Below are positions 1 through 8,200 of a stretch of DNA of 64,000 nt, piece after piece. How positions within the stretch are numbered: the stretch's first letter is position 1; each line of letters begins with the position of its first letter. The stretch covers positions 1,612,001 through 1,676,000 of the forward strand of contig CAVYEI010000002.1 of assembly GCA_963767475.1 (NCBI GenBank), given 5' to 3'. The notes beneath the pieces are model-generated. The model was not told the DNA's origin. It saw nothing but the letters and a program-made list of their open reading frames with translations, and did not search any database. This DNA is from WHSW01 sp963767475 (GTDB taxonomy: Bacteria > Actinomycetota > Thermoleophilia > Solirubrobacterales > 70-9). The translations under genes were made by a program, and so were the position numbers.

Positions 1-22
1 GGCGGGTGATGTAGCGGGCCAT
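1..22 (-). CDS. 5' end of a DppB-type ABC permease (partial)
   Basis: Only the first seven codons are inside the window; they read MARYITR on the minus strand, and the gene runs off the left edge. Permeases of the DppB/OppB family commonly begin with a very similar sequence (compare MTAYILRR in the permease at 30767), and the gene follows a binding-protein gene and a DppC-type permease on the same strand. It would supply the second membrane subunit of the transporter. The call rests on seven residues plus context, so it is tentative. Confidence 0.5.
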
Positions 23-44
23 CGTCTAAGCGGGTGGCGAGGAG

Positions 45-74
45 GGGACCCGCCACCACGTGGTGGCGGGTCCC
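45..74 (-). terminator. Perfect 30-bp palindrome between binding protein and permease genes
   Basis: Two 15-base arms (GGGACCCGCCACCAC and its exact complement) meet without a loop, just after the stop of the binding-protein gene at 109 and before the next start at 22. No T-run follows, as is common for hairpin terminators or mRNA-stabilising stems in high-GC actinobacteria. It probably lowers read-through into the permease gene so that the binding protein is made in excess. Confidence 0.6.
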
Positions 75-108
75 TCTTCGCGTTCAGGTGATCAGCTTGC
101 GCCGATCC

Positions 109-1911
109 TTACTTCAGGGACGTGAAGGCGAGATCCCAGTTCGCGTTGAACTTGTTGATCACGCCGGCCACGTCTGCCGACTGGATGTTCGCCTGCTCAT
201 CCCAGATGAACGGGATCACCGGAGCCTGCTCCATGACCATGGTGTCCACATCGGCCCATGCCTGGTTGCGCTCGTCGAGGTCGTCGATCAGCGCTGCCTT
301 GTCCATCGCATCGTTGATCTCCGGCACGTTGAGCTGCGGCCAGTTGGAGTTGTTCTCCGGGACCACGTTCTGCCCGTTGAACGTCGGGTCGAGCATCGAC
401 TGTCCGTCGTTGAAGTCCTTCAGCCAGCCCACGTTCGGGCACACCGGAGGTGCGTTGTCCGGAACGCTGCAGAACTTCGTGTACATGATGTCGTGCGTGA
501 CCTTCTGGTAGTTGACGTCGAAGCCGAGCTCCTCGAGCTGACTCTCCGCCACCGCGGCCGTGTCCGAGCCCGGAGGCGAGTCGTCACCGACCATGGTGAT
601 CTCGCAGATCGAGCCCTCGCACTTGCCGCTCTCGAACCCGGCCTTCTTCATGTACTCCGCCGCCAGCGCCGGATCACCTTCCGGGTTGGCGAGGTAGTCG
701 AGGCCGGAGCCCTCCATTCCGCCGGCTTCCTCGAAGCCGGGGAAGTCGGGCGGCAGGATGTGGGTCGCGACCGGTCCGGTCAGCTCCCCACCGCGGGTGT
801 TTCGCAGGTCCGTGCGGTTCGCGTTCGCGATCACGGCCTTGCGGATGTTGATGTCGCTGAACGGCTCGGTCTGGGTGTTCAGCGAGATGTAGCGGTTACC
901 GCCGCTCGGGGTCAGCGTCAGCTGCCCGGGCTCACCCTCGGTCGCCGCCTGCTTGATCGCCTGCGGCGGCGTGGTGAAGTCGCCGTTGACCTGCGCTGAG
1001 CCGGTCAGCACCTTCTTCGACGCCGAGACCGTGTCGGCGAAGCCCTCCTGGATCGTGATCTCGTCCAGATACGCGGGCCGGAAATCGGCGTCCGAGGCGG
1101 TCCAGTTCGGGTTCCGAACCAGGTGGATCTCCTTGTTCGGGGTGTAGTTGTCGATCATGTACGGACCGCTCGAGACCTGGTTCTCGCCGTAGGTCGAGGG
1201 GTTCTCGGCGTCGTACTTCTTCGCGTACTCCTCCGGAACCGGGGCGCTGACCGGCAGCGAGAGCGCACCGATCACGCCGATCGAGCTCGTATCGGTGAGC
1301 TGGATCTCCAGCGTGGTGTCGTCCGGCGCGGTGATCCCGCTGATGTCCGGGGCGCCGCCCGTGGCGTCGTCCTGGGCCGCCTTGACCGCTTCATCGATCC
1401 CCTCGACGCCGGCCAGATAGGTCTGGACGTAGCCGTTGGGGACTCCGGGAAGCAGCGAGCGCTCGATCGCGTACTTGACGTCGGCGGCGGTCGCAGCGCG
1501 ATCCACCGGCGGCGAGTACATGACGTCGTCGCGGAGCTTGTAGGTGATCGTCTTACCGTCATCGGAGACCGTCGGCAGGCTCTCCGCCAGCAGCGGGTGC
1601 GGTTGCTCGACGTCGGGGGGAGCCCAGCCGACCAGGGTCGACTGAGTAGCCGAGCTGACCATGTAGCTGAACTGGTAGTACTGGGCGCCGGGGTCGATGT
1701 AGTCGACGTCCGAGGCCGCGATCACGGTCAGCTCACCGCCCTCCTGGGCGCCATCCGGCGCCGCCGTCGGGGCCGCGAACTCCGTGTCCGAGGAACTCGT
1801 GTCGCTGGCGCTCGTGCTGTCGCCGTCGTCATCGCCGCACGCCGACGCGGTCAGCGCCAAAGCGACGATGGCGCCCAGCGCAAGCAGCCATCGCAGCTTG
1901 GTTTGCATCAT
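109..1911 (-). CDS. ABC transporter substrate-binding lipoprotein, peptide/nickel family (SBP_bac_5)
   Basis: A 600-residue periplasmic-type binding protein that should capture peptides or similar solutes for the neighbouring permeases. The start at 1911 (MMQTKL) was chosen over an upstream in-frame start because it has an AAAGGACAG ribosome site and gives a clean lipoprotein signal ending in the lipobox TASAC. After an acidic Ser/Asp linker comes the SBP_bac_5 fold: YKLRDDVMYSPP near residue 150 matches the conserved region where family members read F.LR.gvkFsdG. It lies 43 bp after the DppC-type permease gene. The substrate cannot be predicted. No ATPase subunit is visible in this operon within the window. 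Confidence 0.93.
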   Translation of the reverse strand: MMQTKLRWLLALGAIVALALTASACGDDDGDSTSASDTSSSDTEFAAPTAAPDGAQEGGELTVIAASDVDYIDPGAQYYQFSYMVSSATQSTLVGWAPPDVEQPHPLLAESLPTVSDDGKTITYKLRDDVMYSPPVDRAATAADVKYAIERSLLPGVPNGYVQTYLAGVEGIDEAVKAAQDDATGGAPDISGITAPDDTTLEIQLTDTSSIGVIGALSLPVSAPVPEEYAKKYDAENPSTYGENQVSSGPYMIDNYTPNKEIHLVRNPNWTASDADFRPAYLDEITIQEGFADTVSASKKVLTGSAQVNGDFTTPPQAIKQAATEGEPGQLTLTPSGGNRYISLNTQTEPFSDINIRKAVIANANRTDLRNTRGGELTGPVATHILPPDFPGFEEAGGMEGSGLDYLANPEGDPALAAEYMKKAGFESGKCEGSICEITMVGDDSPPGSDTAAVAESQLEELGFDVNYQKVTHDIMYTKFCSVPDNAPPVCPNVGWLKDFNDGQSMLDPTFNGQNVVPENNSNWPQLNVPEINDAMDKAALIDDLDERNQAWADVDTMVMEQAPVIPFIWDEQANIQSADVAGVINKFNANWDLAFTSLK

Positions 1912-1954
1912 CTGTCCTTTCTGTTGTGGATTGGTCGGGGCAAGGTCGTTCATC

Positions 1955-2965
1955 TCAGCTCCGGTTCTTCTTCGGGTTGAGCGCATCCTGCATCGCGTCG
2001 CCGACGAAGTTGAAGGCGAGCACGGTGAACAGGAGCGCCAGGCCGGGGAAAAGCATGTACCACCAGGCGTCCGAGAACACCGGGGTCGCGTCGGCGATCA
2101 TCTGCCCCCAGCTCGGCTGGTCGGTGACGCCGACGCCGAGGAAGGAGAGCGCCGCCTCGTAGAGGATCACCTGCGGGATCAGGATCGAGGCGTAGACGAT
2201 GATCGGCGCGGTCAGGTTCGGCAGCAGCTCGCGAAAGATGATCCGGGCGTTGGAAGCGCCCATCGACCGCGAGGCCTCGACGAATTCCTTCTCGCGCAGC
2301 GACAGGGTCTGGCCGCGGACGATCCGCGCCATGTAGGTCCAGCTCGTGAACGAGATCACGAAGATCACGACCCCGAGCCCCGGCTTGATCAGCCCGCCGA
2401 GGCAGCCGGCGCCGCCGCCCGAGGTCTGGCCGAGCGTGCAAGCCGCGGCCAGCCCGGTCGCCAGCAACAGGTAGGGGATCGCCAGCAGCACGTCGACGCT
2501 GCGCGAGACGATGGTGTCGGTCCAGCCGCGGAAGTAGCCCGCCAGGAGGCCGGCGATGACGCCGGCGACGGTCGCCAGGAAGGTGGCGGCGAAGGCGACG
2601 ATCAGCGACACGCGGGCGCCGTAGACGGTGCGGCTGAAGACGTCGCGCCCGAGCTGGTCGACCCCGAACAAATGCTCGGAGCTCGGTCCGGTCGGGGTTG
2701 CGAACAGCGGGTCGAGGGCGGAGGTGTCGCGCTCGTCCGGGCCCGGCGCGCCGGCGATGTCGACGACCACCGGGGCGAAGATCGCGATCACCACGAGCAG
2801 GACGATGAACAGCAGCGCCCCGAGCGCCAGCCGGTCCTCGAGAAAACGCTTCCAGAACAGCTGCCACGGGGTCCGTGGCAGGACGGCGATTGGATCGATT
2901 TCGGTGAGCTCTGCCCCAGCACCAACTGGCGCCGGATGATCCTCACGGAATCCGCTGGCCTCCAA
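1955..2965 (-). CDS. ABC transporter permease, DppC/OppC family
   Basis: A 336-residue inner-membrane permease. The N-terminal cytoplasmic part is followed by a hydrophobic helix (LALGALLFIVLLVVIAIFA) and a binding-protein-dependent transport domain with several more helices. The EAA loop that contacts the ATPase is recognisable in the segment REKEFVEASRSMGASNARI. LFGVDQLGRDVFSRTVYGAR is the N-terminal hallmark of the DppC family. It sits between two binding-protein genes on the same strand and would pair with the DppB-type permease at the window edge. Confidence 0.95.
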   Translation of the reverse strand: MEASGFREDHPAPVGAGAELTEIDPIAVLPRTPWQLFWKRFLEDRLALGALLFIVLLVVIAIFAPVVVDIAGAPGPDERDTSALDPLFATPTGPSSEHLFGVDQLGRDVFSRTVYGARVSLIVAFAATFLATVAGVIAGLLAGYFRGWTDTIVSRSVDVLLAIPYLLLATGLAAACTLGQTSGGGAGCLGGLIKPGLGVVIFVISFTSWTYMARIVRGQTLSLREKEFVEASRSMGASNARIIFRELLPNLTAPIIVYASILIPQVILYEAALSFLGVGVTDQPSWGQMIADATPVFSDAWWYMLFPGLALLFTVLAFNFVGDAMQDALNPKKNRS

Positions 2966-3085
2966 GCGCTCCCCCCGCCTCAGTCCAGCTGTTCTCTCAT
3001 GCGCTGAAAAACACTAGCTCAGGGTGGGGTAAGAGCGAGGTAAGGACGGGGTGAGAGCGGACGGACGTACGTTTTCACGGTCGCG

Positions 3086-4663
3086 CTACTCACCCTCCTT
3101 CAGCTGCCAGCTGGAGTAGTCGTTGCCGTAGACCGGGTGCACGATCGCGCTCTTCGGGTCCATGCGCTCGGAGAAGAAGGTGGCGACGGTTCGATGGCCG
3201 AACGGCGCCTCGTAGCTCTGCGGCGGAGAGACCGTGTAGGTGTCGAGCGCCCGCCAGGCGTCGGCATCCGACTCGGCGTCGACGTTGACCTCGCTCGACT
3301 CCCGCATGCGGGCGAGCTCGCTGACGACCAGCGGATCGGCGAGCCCGAGCTCGTCGAAGAACCCCAGCGCCCGTGGGAATTCGGGCGCCAGCGTGCCGAC
3401 CCCGGTCTGCGCGCACGAGGCGCAGCGCTCGACCCGCGCCCGGAGCCCGATCGCCTCGAGGCCCGCCGCATACGCCCGGGTCGCGGCGCGGGCGTCGGGG
3501 TCGCCGCCGGCCGCGACGATGACCCGCGCCCCCGCCGCACCGGCCTGCTCGACCAGCGCCCGGGCAGCGGGGAGATCGGGCGGCTCCGCCGGGTTGCCGT
3601 ACGGACACTCGGTCGTGTCCAGCGCCTCGTCATAGCCGGGAACGCCGGGGGCGAGCAGGGCGCATCCGGGCTGCGTCTCACCGAGCTCGCTCGCCAGGGC
3701 CGCGCGGTCGATCGCCCGGTTGGCGGCCTCGCGGACCAGGGGGTCGGCGAACGGCGCCTGACCGAGGTCGAAGAAGAAGTACGAGGTCGAGGGTGTCGGG
3801 TGCTCGGCGAAGCGATCCGAGGCCTGCTCGAGGATCGTCGGGCGCAGCCCGGCCGGCGGCGGGTCCTGCATGTAGTCGAGCTTGCCATCGAGCACGTCCT
3901 CGGCCTGGCGCAGCGTGCCGGGCACCACCCGGGCGGTGATCTCGGCGATGTTGCCGGTCGGGATGTCGGGGATGTCGAGCCCGGCGAAGCTGGTGCTGCG
4001 CTCGAGCACGAAGCCGCCGTCGGTGTCGGTGGCGGTGATCTCGTACGGGCCGACGCCGGGTGGCGGCGTCGCGCTCAGGTCGCGAAACGGGGTCCTCGCC
4101 GGCAGCGGTGCCGCGGAGGGGAGCGCGAGCGCGTCGGCGAAGGCGGGGTCGGGCCGGCTCAGCGTGATCGTGATCTCGCCCGTCTCCGGATCGGCCTCGA
4201 TCCCGTCGATGTCCGCCTCGGGGTCATCCGCGAGGCGAAACTCCGGCGCTCCGACGATCGGCGCGTAGAACCGGGCGCCGGCGGATCCGAGGTAGAGGGT
4301 GCGGGCGATTGCGTGCTCGAAGTCGCCGGCGCGCACGACGCTGCCGTCGGAGTAGGTGAGGTCCTTGCGCAGGGTGAGCGAGTAGGTGAGCCCGTCGGCC
4401 GAGACCTGCGGCAGATCGGAGGCGAGGCCGGCGATCAGCTCCGCGCCCTTCTCGCCTTCGGCGTGGCGATAGGTGAGCAGCGGCGTGTAGACCAGCCACA
4501 GCGACTCGAGGCCGCTGATCTGAGCCGAGAGCGCCGGGTCGAGGTGGTCCGGGCCCGAGCTCAGGGAGATCATGATCGGAGTGTCGACCGGCTCCTCGCC
4601 ACCGCAGCCCGCGAGCGAGACCACGGTGGCCGCGGCGCAGGCCACCAGCGTGCGGATCAGCAT
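3086..4663 (-). CDS. ABC transporter substrate-binding lipoprotein, peptide family
   Basis: A 525-residue lipoprotein with a short signal peptide and lipobox (VVSLAGC) followed by GGEEPVDT. SBP_bac_5 landmarks are present: YSLTLRKDLTYSDGSVVRAGD near residue 100 and a C-terminal domain rich in Cys (CASCAQTG). It differs clearly from the second binding protein of the operon at 109-1911, so the transporter may use two receptors of different specificity. It begins 14 bp after the upstream SDR stop codon. A 120-bp gap with no recognisable gene separates it from the permease. Confidence 0.88.
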   Translation of the reverse strand: MLIRTLVACAAATVVSLAGCGGEEPVDTPIMISLSSGPDHLDPALSAQISGLESLWLVYTPLLTYRHAEGEKGAELIAGLASDLPQVSADGLTYSLTLRKDLTYSDGSVVRAGDFEHAIARTLYLGSAGARFYAPIVGAPEFRLADDPEADIDGIEADPETGEITITLSRPDPAFADALALPSAAPLPARTPFRDLSATPPPGVGPYEITATDTDGGFVLERSTSFAGLDIPDIPTGNIAEITARVVPGTLRQAEDVLDGKLDYMQDPPPAGLRPTILEQASDRFAEHPTPSTSYFFFDLGQAPFADPLVREAANRAIDRAALASELGETQPGCALLAPGVPGYDEALDTTECPYGNPAEPPDLPAARALVEQAGAAGARVIVAAGGDPDARAATRAYAAGLEAIGLRARVERCASCAQTGVGTLAPEFPRALGFFDELGLADPLVVSELARMRESSEVNVDAESDADAWRALDTYTVSPPQSYEAPFGHRTVATFFSERMDPKSAIVHPVYGNDYSSWQLKEGE

Positions 4664-4677
4664 CGGCTTCGCGGTAC

Positions 4678-5547
4678 CTACCCTGCCTTCGGGCTCGGGA
4701 ACTGGCTGCGCATGACCCGGTCCCAGCCGCGATCGGTGAGCAGCGCCCGCTGGCCGAGCGCCAGCCGCGCCGAGGCGGTGACCTTGTAGCGCGGCTTCGG
4801 GTTGCGCGCCGAGATCGCCCGCTCGATCGCCCGGGCGACGGTCTCGGGGCCGCCACCGAGGCGCTTCATCGGGCCCTCATAGACGCCGATCGTGGCGGCG
4901 CCGACGGCGGCGTTGAAGCTCGCGTAGGGGTCGTCGCCGGCCGCGCTCCCGGGCGCGGCGGGGTGGGCGAGCGAGCCGGCAGCCGTCTCGCCGAAGTTGG
5001 TCGTGATCAGTCCAGGCTCGATGATCGAGACGCGCACGCCGAAGCCCTTGACCTCGAAGCGCAGCGCGTCGGAGAGCGCCTCGACCGCGTACTTGCTCGC
5101 GTGGTAGGCGCCGCCACCGGGAAAGACGAGCTTGCCGCCCATCGAGCTCACGTTGACGATCCTGCCGCGGCCCGCCTCTCGCATCCCCGGCAGCACCAGC
5201 TGGCACATGCGCACGAGCCCGAAGACGTTGGTCTCGAACTGCGCCCGCAGCCGCTCCATCGGCAGCGTCTCGAGGGCGCCCGACTGGCTGTAGCCCGCGT
5301 TGTTGACGAGCGCCCCGACCGCCCCGTGCTCGGCTTCGATCGCATCCACCGCCGCCCGCATCGAGGCCTCATCGGTGACGTCGAGGGCGAGCGTCCGGCA
5401 CCCGGCCTCGCCGAGGTCGGCGATCGACTCCGGCTTGCGCGCGGTCGCGTACACGGTCCAGCCCTTGGCGGCGAGGTGCTTGGCGGTCTCGTGGCCGATT
5501 CCGGAGGAGCAGCCCGTGATCAGGACGGCTCCGGGGTCTGCGCTCAT
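4678..5547 (-). CDS. Short-chain dehydrogenase/reductase (SDR)
   Basis: A 289-residue NAD(P)-dependent oxidoreductase. The nucleotide motif TGCSSGIG lies near residue 10, NNAGYSQSG near residue 85 and the catalytic S...YHASK around residues 135-160, all in classical SDR order. The start at 5547 is preceded by GGAGGAGA; an upstream in-frame start would add an unlikely Arg-rich leader. It is the first gene of the leftward operon that continues into the binding protein and permeases, and it shares a 44-bp divergent promoter region with the alcohol dehydrogenase. Its substrate is unknown. Confidence 0.92.
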   Translation of the reverse strand: MSADPGAVLITGCSSGIGHETAKHLAAKGWTVYATARKPESIADLGEAGCRTLALDVTDEASMRAAVDAIEAEHGAVGALVNNAGYSQSGALETLPMERLRAQFETNVFGLVRMCQLVLPGMREAGRGRIVNVSSMGGKLVFPGGGAYHASKYAVEALSDALRFEVKGFGVRVSIIEPGLITTNFGETAAGSLAHPAAPGSAAGDDPYASFNAAVGAATIGVYEGPMKRLGGGPETVARAIERAISARNPKPRYKVTASARLALGQRALLTDRGWDRVMRSQFPSPKAG

Positions 5548-5591
5548 TCTTCTCCTCCTTCGTGGCTGGAGCGAGTCTATGCTGCGCGCCA

Positions 5592-6626
5592 ATGCGAGCG
5601 GTGACCTTCCAGGGACCGGGCGAGGTGCGGGTCGACGACGTCGCCGAGCCTCATCTGACGGCGGCCGACGAGGCGATCGTCCGGGTCGAGGCGAGCGGGG
5701 TCTGCGGCTCGGATCTGCACATCTACCACGGGCGGGTGGCGATCGAAGAGGGCTTCACCCTCGGCCATGAGTACGTCGGCACGGTGACCGCCGTCGGCGA
5801 CGCGGTCACCCGGGTGAGCGAGGGCGACCGCGTCCTCGGCACCTACGGCACCGCCTGCGGCGACTGCTTCTTCTGCCGTCGCCAGGACTTCCACAAGTGC
5901 GACCACGGCCGCGTCTTCGGCCACGGCAAGACGCTCGGCTCGCTCCAGGGAGCCCAGGCCGAGCTGCTCCTGGTCCCGAACGCCGACCTCACGCTGCGCC
6001 AGGTCCCCGAGGGGATGTCCGACGACGTCGCCCTGTTCGCGGGTGACGTGATGGGCACCGGGTATCACGCGGTGGTCGAGTGCGGGGTGGGGAAGGGCGA
6101 TGTAGTCGCCGTGCTCGGCATGGGCCCGGTCGGCCTCTGCGCCGTCGAGGCAGCGCTCGCCGCCGGCGCCGCCGGCGTGGTCGCCGTCGACACCGTTTCC
6201 GAACGGCTCGAGCTCGCCGGCGCGCTCGGCGCCGAGCCCGTGCATCTGACCGAGGAGGACCCGCGGGCAGCGGTCAAGGCGCTGACCGAGGGCCGCGGTG
6301 CCGACGCCACGATCGACGCCGTCGGCCATGCCGACGCCCTCGAGCTCGCCTGCCGCCTGACGCGCAAGGCGGGCACGGTCTCGGCGACGGGCGTCTACGC
6401 GGAGCGCATCGACGTCCACATGGGGATCGTCTGGATCAAGGCGCTGACGCTGAAGAGCGGACACGCGAACGTGATCAAGCACGTCGACCCGGTGCTCGAG
6501 CTGCTCGCCTCCGGCGCCCTCGACCCGACCCCGCTGGTGACCCACCACATGAGCCTCGACGAGGCTCCCGAGGCCTATGAGATCTACGACCGCCGCGAGG
6601 CGCTGAAGATCGTGCTCACGCCATGA
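5592..6626 (+). CDS. Zinc-dependent alcohol/polyol dehydrogenase (MDR family)
   Basis: A 344-residue medium-chain dehydrogenase. The catalytic zinc motif GVCGSDLHIYHG and the GHEYVG motif lie near residues 35-65. The four-cysteine structural-zinc loop (CGDCFFCRRQDFHKC) is at about 90-105. The Rossmann motif VLGMGPVGLCAVEAA lies near 170. The closest familiar relatives are sorbitol/threonine-type or glutathione-independent formaldehyde dehydrogenase-like enzymes, but the substrate is not decided by sequence. The start at 5592 begins the conserved MRAVTF. The stop overlaps the next start by four bases, implying translational coupling with the CsaA-like protein. Confidence 0.92.
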   Translation: MRAVTFQGPGEVRVDDVAEPHLTAADEAIVRVEASGVCGSDLHIYHGRVAIEEGFTLGHEYVGTVTAVGDAVTRVSEGDRVLGTYGTACGDCFFCRRQDFHKCDHGRVFGHGKTLGSLQGAQAELLLVPNADLTLRQVPEGMSDDVALFAGDVMGTGYHAVVECGVGKGDVVAVLGMGPVGLCAVEAALAAGAAGVVAVDTVSERLELAGALGAEPVHLTEEDPRAAVKALTEGRGADATIDAVGHADALELACRLTRKAGTVSATGVYAERIDVHMGIVWIKALTLKSGHANVIKHVDPVLELLASGALDPTPLVTHHMSLDEAPEAYEIYDRREALKIVLTP

Positions 6627-6970
6627 GCGAGACGGCAGCCGAGATCACCTGGGAGCAGTTCGAGGCCGTCGAGATGCGCGTCGGGCGCGTGGTCTCGGTC
6701 GACGAATTCCCCGAGGCCCGGGTGCCGGCCTGGAAGCTGACGATCGATTTCGGTGAGCAGATCGGCGTCAAGCGCTCCTCGGCTCAGATCACCAGCTACG
6801 ACCGCTCAGAGCTCGAGGGCACGCTCGTGGTCGCGGTCGTCAACTTCCCGCCGAAGCAGATCGGGCCGTTCATGTCCGAGTGCCTGGTGATCGGGGCGCT
6901 CGACGACGAGCTCGGCGTCGTCCTCCTGCGGCCCGACCGCGAGGCGGCGATCGGCGACCGGATCGCCTGA
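6623..6970 (+). CDS. csaA: CsaA-like tRNA-binding-domain protein
   Basis: A 115-residue protein made up entirely of a tRNA-binding OB-fold domain. FEAVEMRVGRVVSVDEFPEA matches the opening of this family, and KQIGPFMSECLVIGA and VVLLRPD match its conserved core. CsaA proteins are homodimeric RNA/peptide-binding proteins with proposed chaperone or export roles. It is coupled by ATGA to the dehydrogenase upstream, with no obvious functional link. Its length is typical of CsaA (about 110 residues). Confidence 0.9.
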   Translation: MSETAAEITWEQFEAVEMRVGRVVSVDEFPEARVPAWKLTIDFGEQIGVKRSSAQITSYDRSELEGTLVVAVVNFPPKQIGPFMSECLVIGALDDELGVVLLRPDREAAIGDRIA

Positions 6971-6983
6971 GCCGGAGTCCCGC

Positions 6984-7247
6984 TCAGTCGGCCGCGGCGC
7001 CGTTGTCCACGACCGGGTAGGCGAGATGGACGTGGGTGCGGGCGACGGCGATGAACTCCCGCGGCTCGCCTTCGGCGTCTTGCCCGATCACGCTGATCTC
7101 CGCGTTGGCGAGCGGGATGAAGGCGAGCTCGCCACGGTTCAGATAGTCGGAGAGGCGGCTGCGATAGCCCTCGCGCGGCATCGTCAGGTCGCCGACGATC
7201 CGGTGGCGGTCGGTCTCGAGCACGATCCGTTCGACTCGTGTGTCCAT
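6984..7247 (-). CDS. Small conserved actinobacterial protein (DUF6812-like)
   Basis: An 87-residue cytoplasmic protein beginning MDTRVERIVLETDRHRIVGDL. The pattern, a short beta-rich domain in which the mid-region reads SDYLNRGELAFIPLANAEI, resembles small proteins widespread in Thermoleophilia whose function is unknown. The start at 7247 was preferred because it aligns with the likely start of the conserved strand; a longer reading would run into the divergent gene. It is convergent with csaA and divergent from the gene at 7314. Confidence 0.7.
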   Translation of the reverse strand: MDTRVERIVLETDRHRIVGDLTMPREGYRSRLSDYLNRGELAFIPLANAEISVIGQDAEGEPREFIAVARTHVHLAYPVVDNGAAAD

Positions 7248-7313
7248 CTCGAACACGCTAGCGAGAAGCGCCGTTGGTTCGGCGGGCTGTGCGAGGGTAC
7301 GTCGGTGGGTGAC

Positions 7314-7790
7314 GTGTCCGACATGCTGCGCACCTACCTCCAGGACCATCACGCCGGGTCGACGGCCGGGCTCGAGCTGGCGCGCCGAGCCGCGGGGTCC
7401 AACAGAGACAGCGACTACGGCGCCGAGCTGGCGCGGATCGCCGACGAGATCGCCGAGGACCGGGAAACGCTAGAGCAGGTGATGGACCGACTCGGCGTCA
7501 AGGCGAGCACGATCAAGGACGCCGCCGGCTGGACGGCGGAGAAGTTCGGCCGGCTGAAGCCCAACAACGGCCTCTTCAGTTACTCGCCCCTGAGTCGCGT
7601 GGTCGAGCTCGAGGGGCTGGTGATCGGCGTCACCGGCAAGCTCGCGCTCTGGGAGTCGCTGCGCAGCGCCGTCGGCGAGAGCCTCGACGAGATCGAGTTC
7701 GCGGCGCTCGCCGAGCGCGCCGGCGACCAGCGCTCGCGGCTCGAAGCGCTGCGAAAGCGCGCTGCCGCGGAGGCCTTCGCCGGAACCTGA
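7314..7790 (+). CDS. Conserved hypothetical helical protein
   Basis: About 158 residues, strongly helical and charged (LQDHHAGSTAGLELARRAAG at the start, then a GAELARIADEIAEDRETLEQVMDRLGV region). I do not recognise an enzyme motif. The His-rich N-terminus and the overall helical bundle are consistent with a ferritin-like or DUF892-type fold, but this is only an impression. The GTG at 7314 has GGTGGG a few bases upstream; the ATG at 7323 is an alternative. It is divergent from the DUF6812-like gene. Confidence 0.72.
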   Translation: MSDMLRTYLQDHHAGSTAGLELARRAAGSNRDSDYGAELARIADEIAEDRETLEQVMDRLGVKASTIKDAAGWTAEKFGRLKPNNGLFSYSPLSRVVELEGLVIGVTGKLALWESLRSAVGESLDEIEFAALAERAGDQRSRLEALRKRAAAEAFAGT

Positions 7791-7791
7791 G

Positions 7792-8196
7792 CTACTCGGC
7801 GCCGTCGCCGAACGCCGCCCGCGCGTCGGCGGGATCGGCGTAGACGCGCACCGAGATCACGCGGTCGTCGCGCACGGTCCACAACCAGGCGTTCGAGGAG
7901 TCGAGAAAGCCGCGCTCGTGCCAGGCGCGAACGCGGCCGAAGACCAGCACCTGGCCCTCGCCGACGGGATGGAAGTGCTGGGGCTGCAGCTCGAGGCGCT
8001 TCCACTGATCGCTGAGGTCGCCGATGTAGTTGGCGAGCCCCTCGTATCCCCGGTAGGGCTCGGTGCGGCCGGCGAGCAGCCCAGTGATGGTCGAGACCTC
8101 GATCGCTTCGTCGGAGAGCGCGATCAGGCTGTCGAGGTCGCGTTCGCCAAACGCGGCGTACGCCTTGCGGATCAGCGTCTCCCCCTCTACCGGCAC
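7792..8196 (-). CDS. SnoaL-like (NTF2 fold) protein
   Basis: A 134-residue alpha+beta-barrel protein of the SnoaL/NTF2 superfamily. It has the typical opening (LIRKAYAAFGERDLDSLIAL), then YRGYEGLANYIGDL, then paired C-terminal strands ending in DPADARAAFG. Members bind small hydrophobic ligands or act as isomerases/cyclases, and nothing here identifies the ligand. It lies 4 bp after the serine hydrolase gene and is probably cotranscribed with it. Confidence 0.85.
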   Translation of the reverse strand: MPVEGETLIRKAYAAFGERDLDSLIALSDEAIEVSTITGLLAGRTEPYRGYEGLANYIGDLSDQWKRLELQPQHFHPVGEGQVLVFGRVRAWHERGFLDSSNAWLWTVRDDRVISVRVYADPADARAAFGDGAE

Positions 8197-8200
8197 CGCA

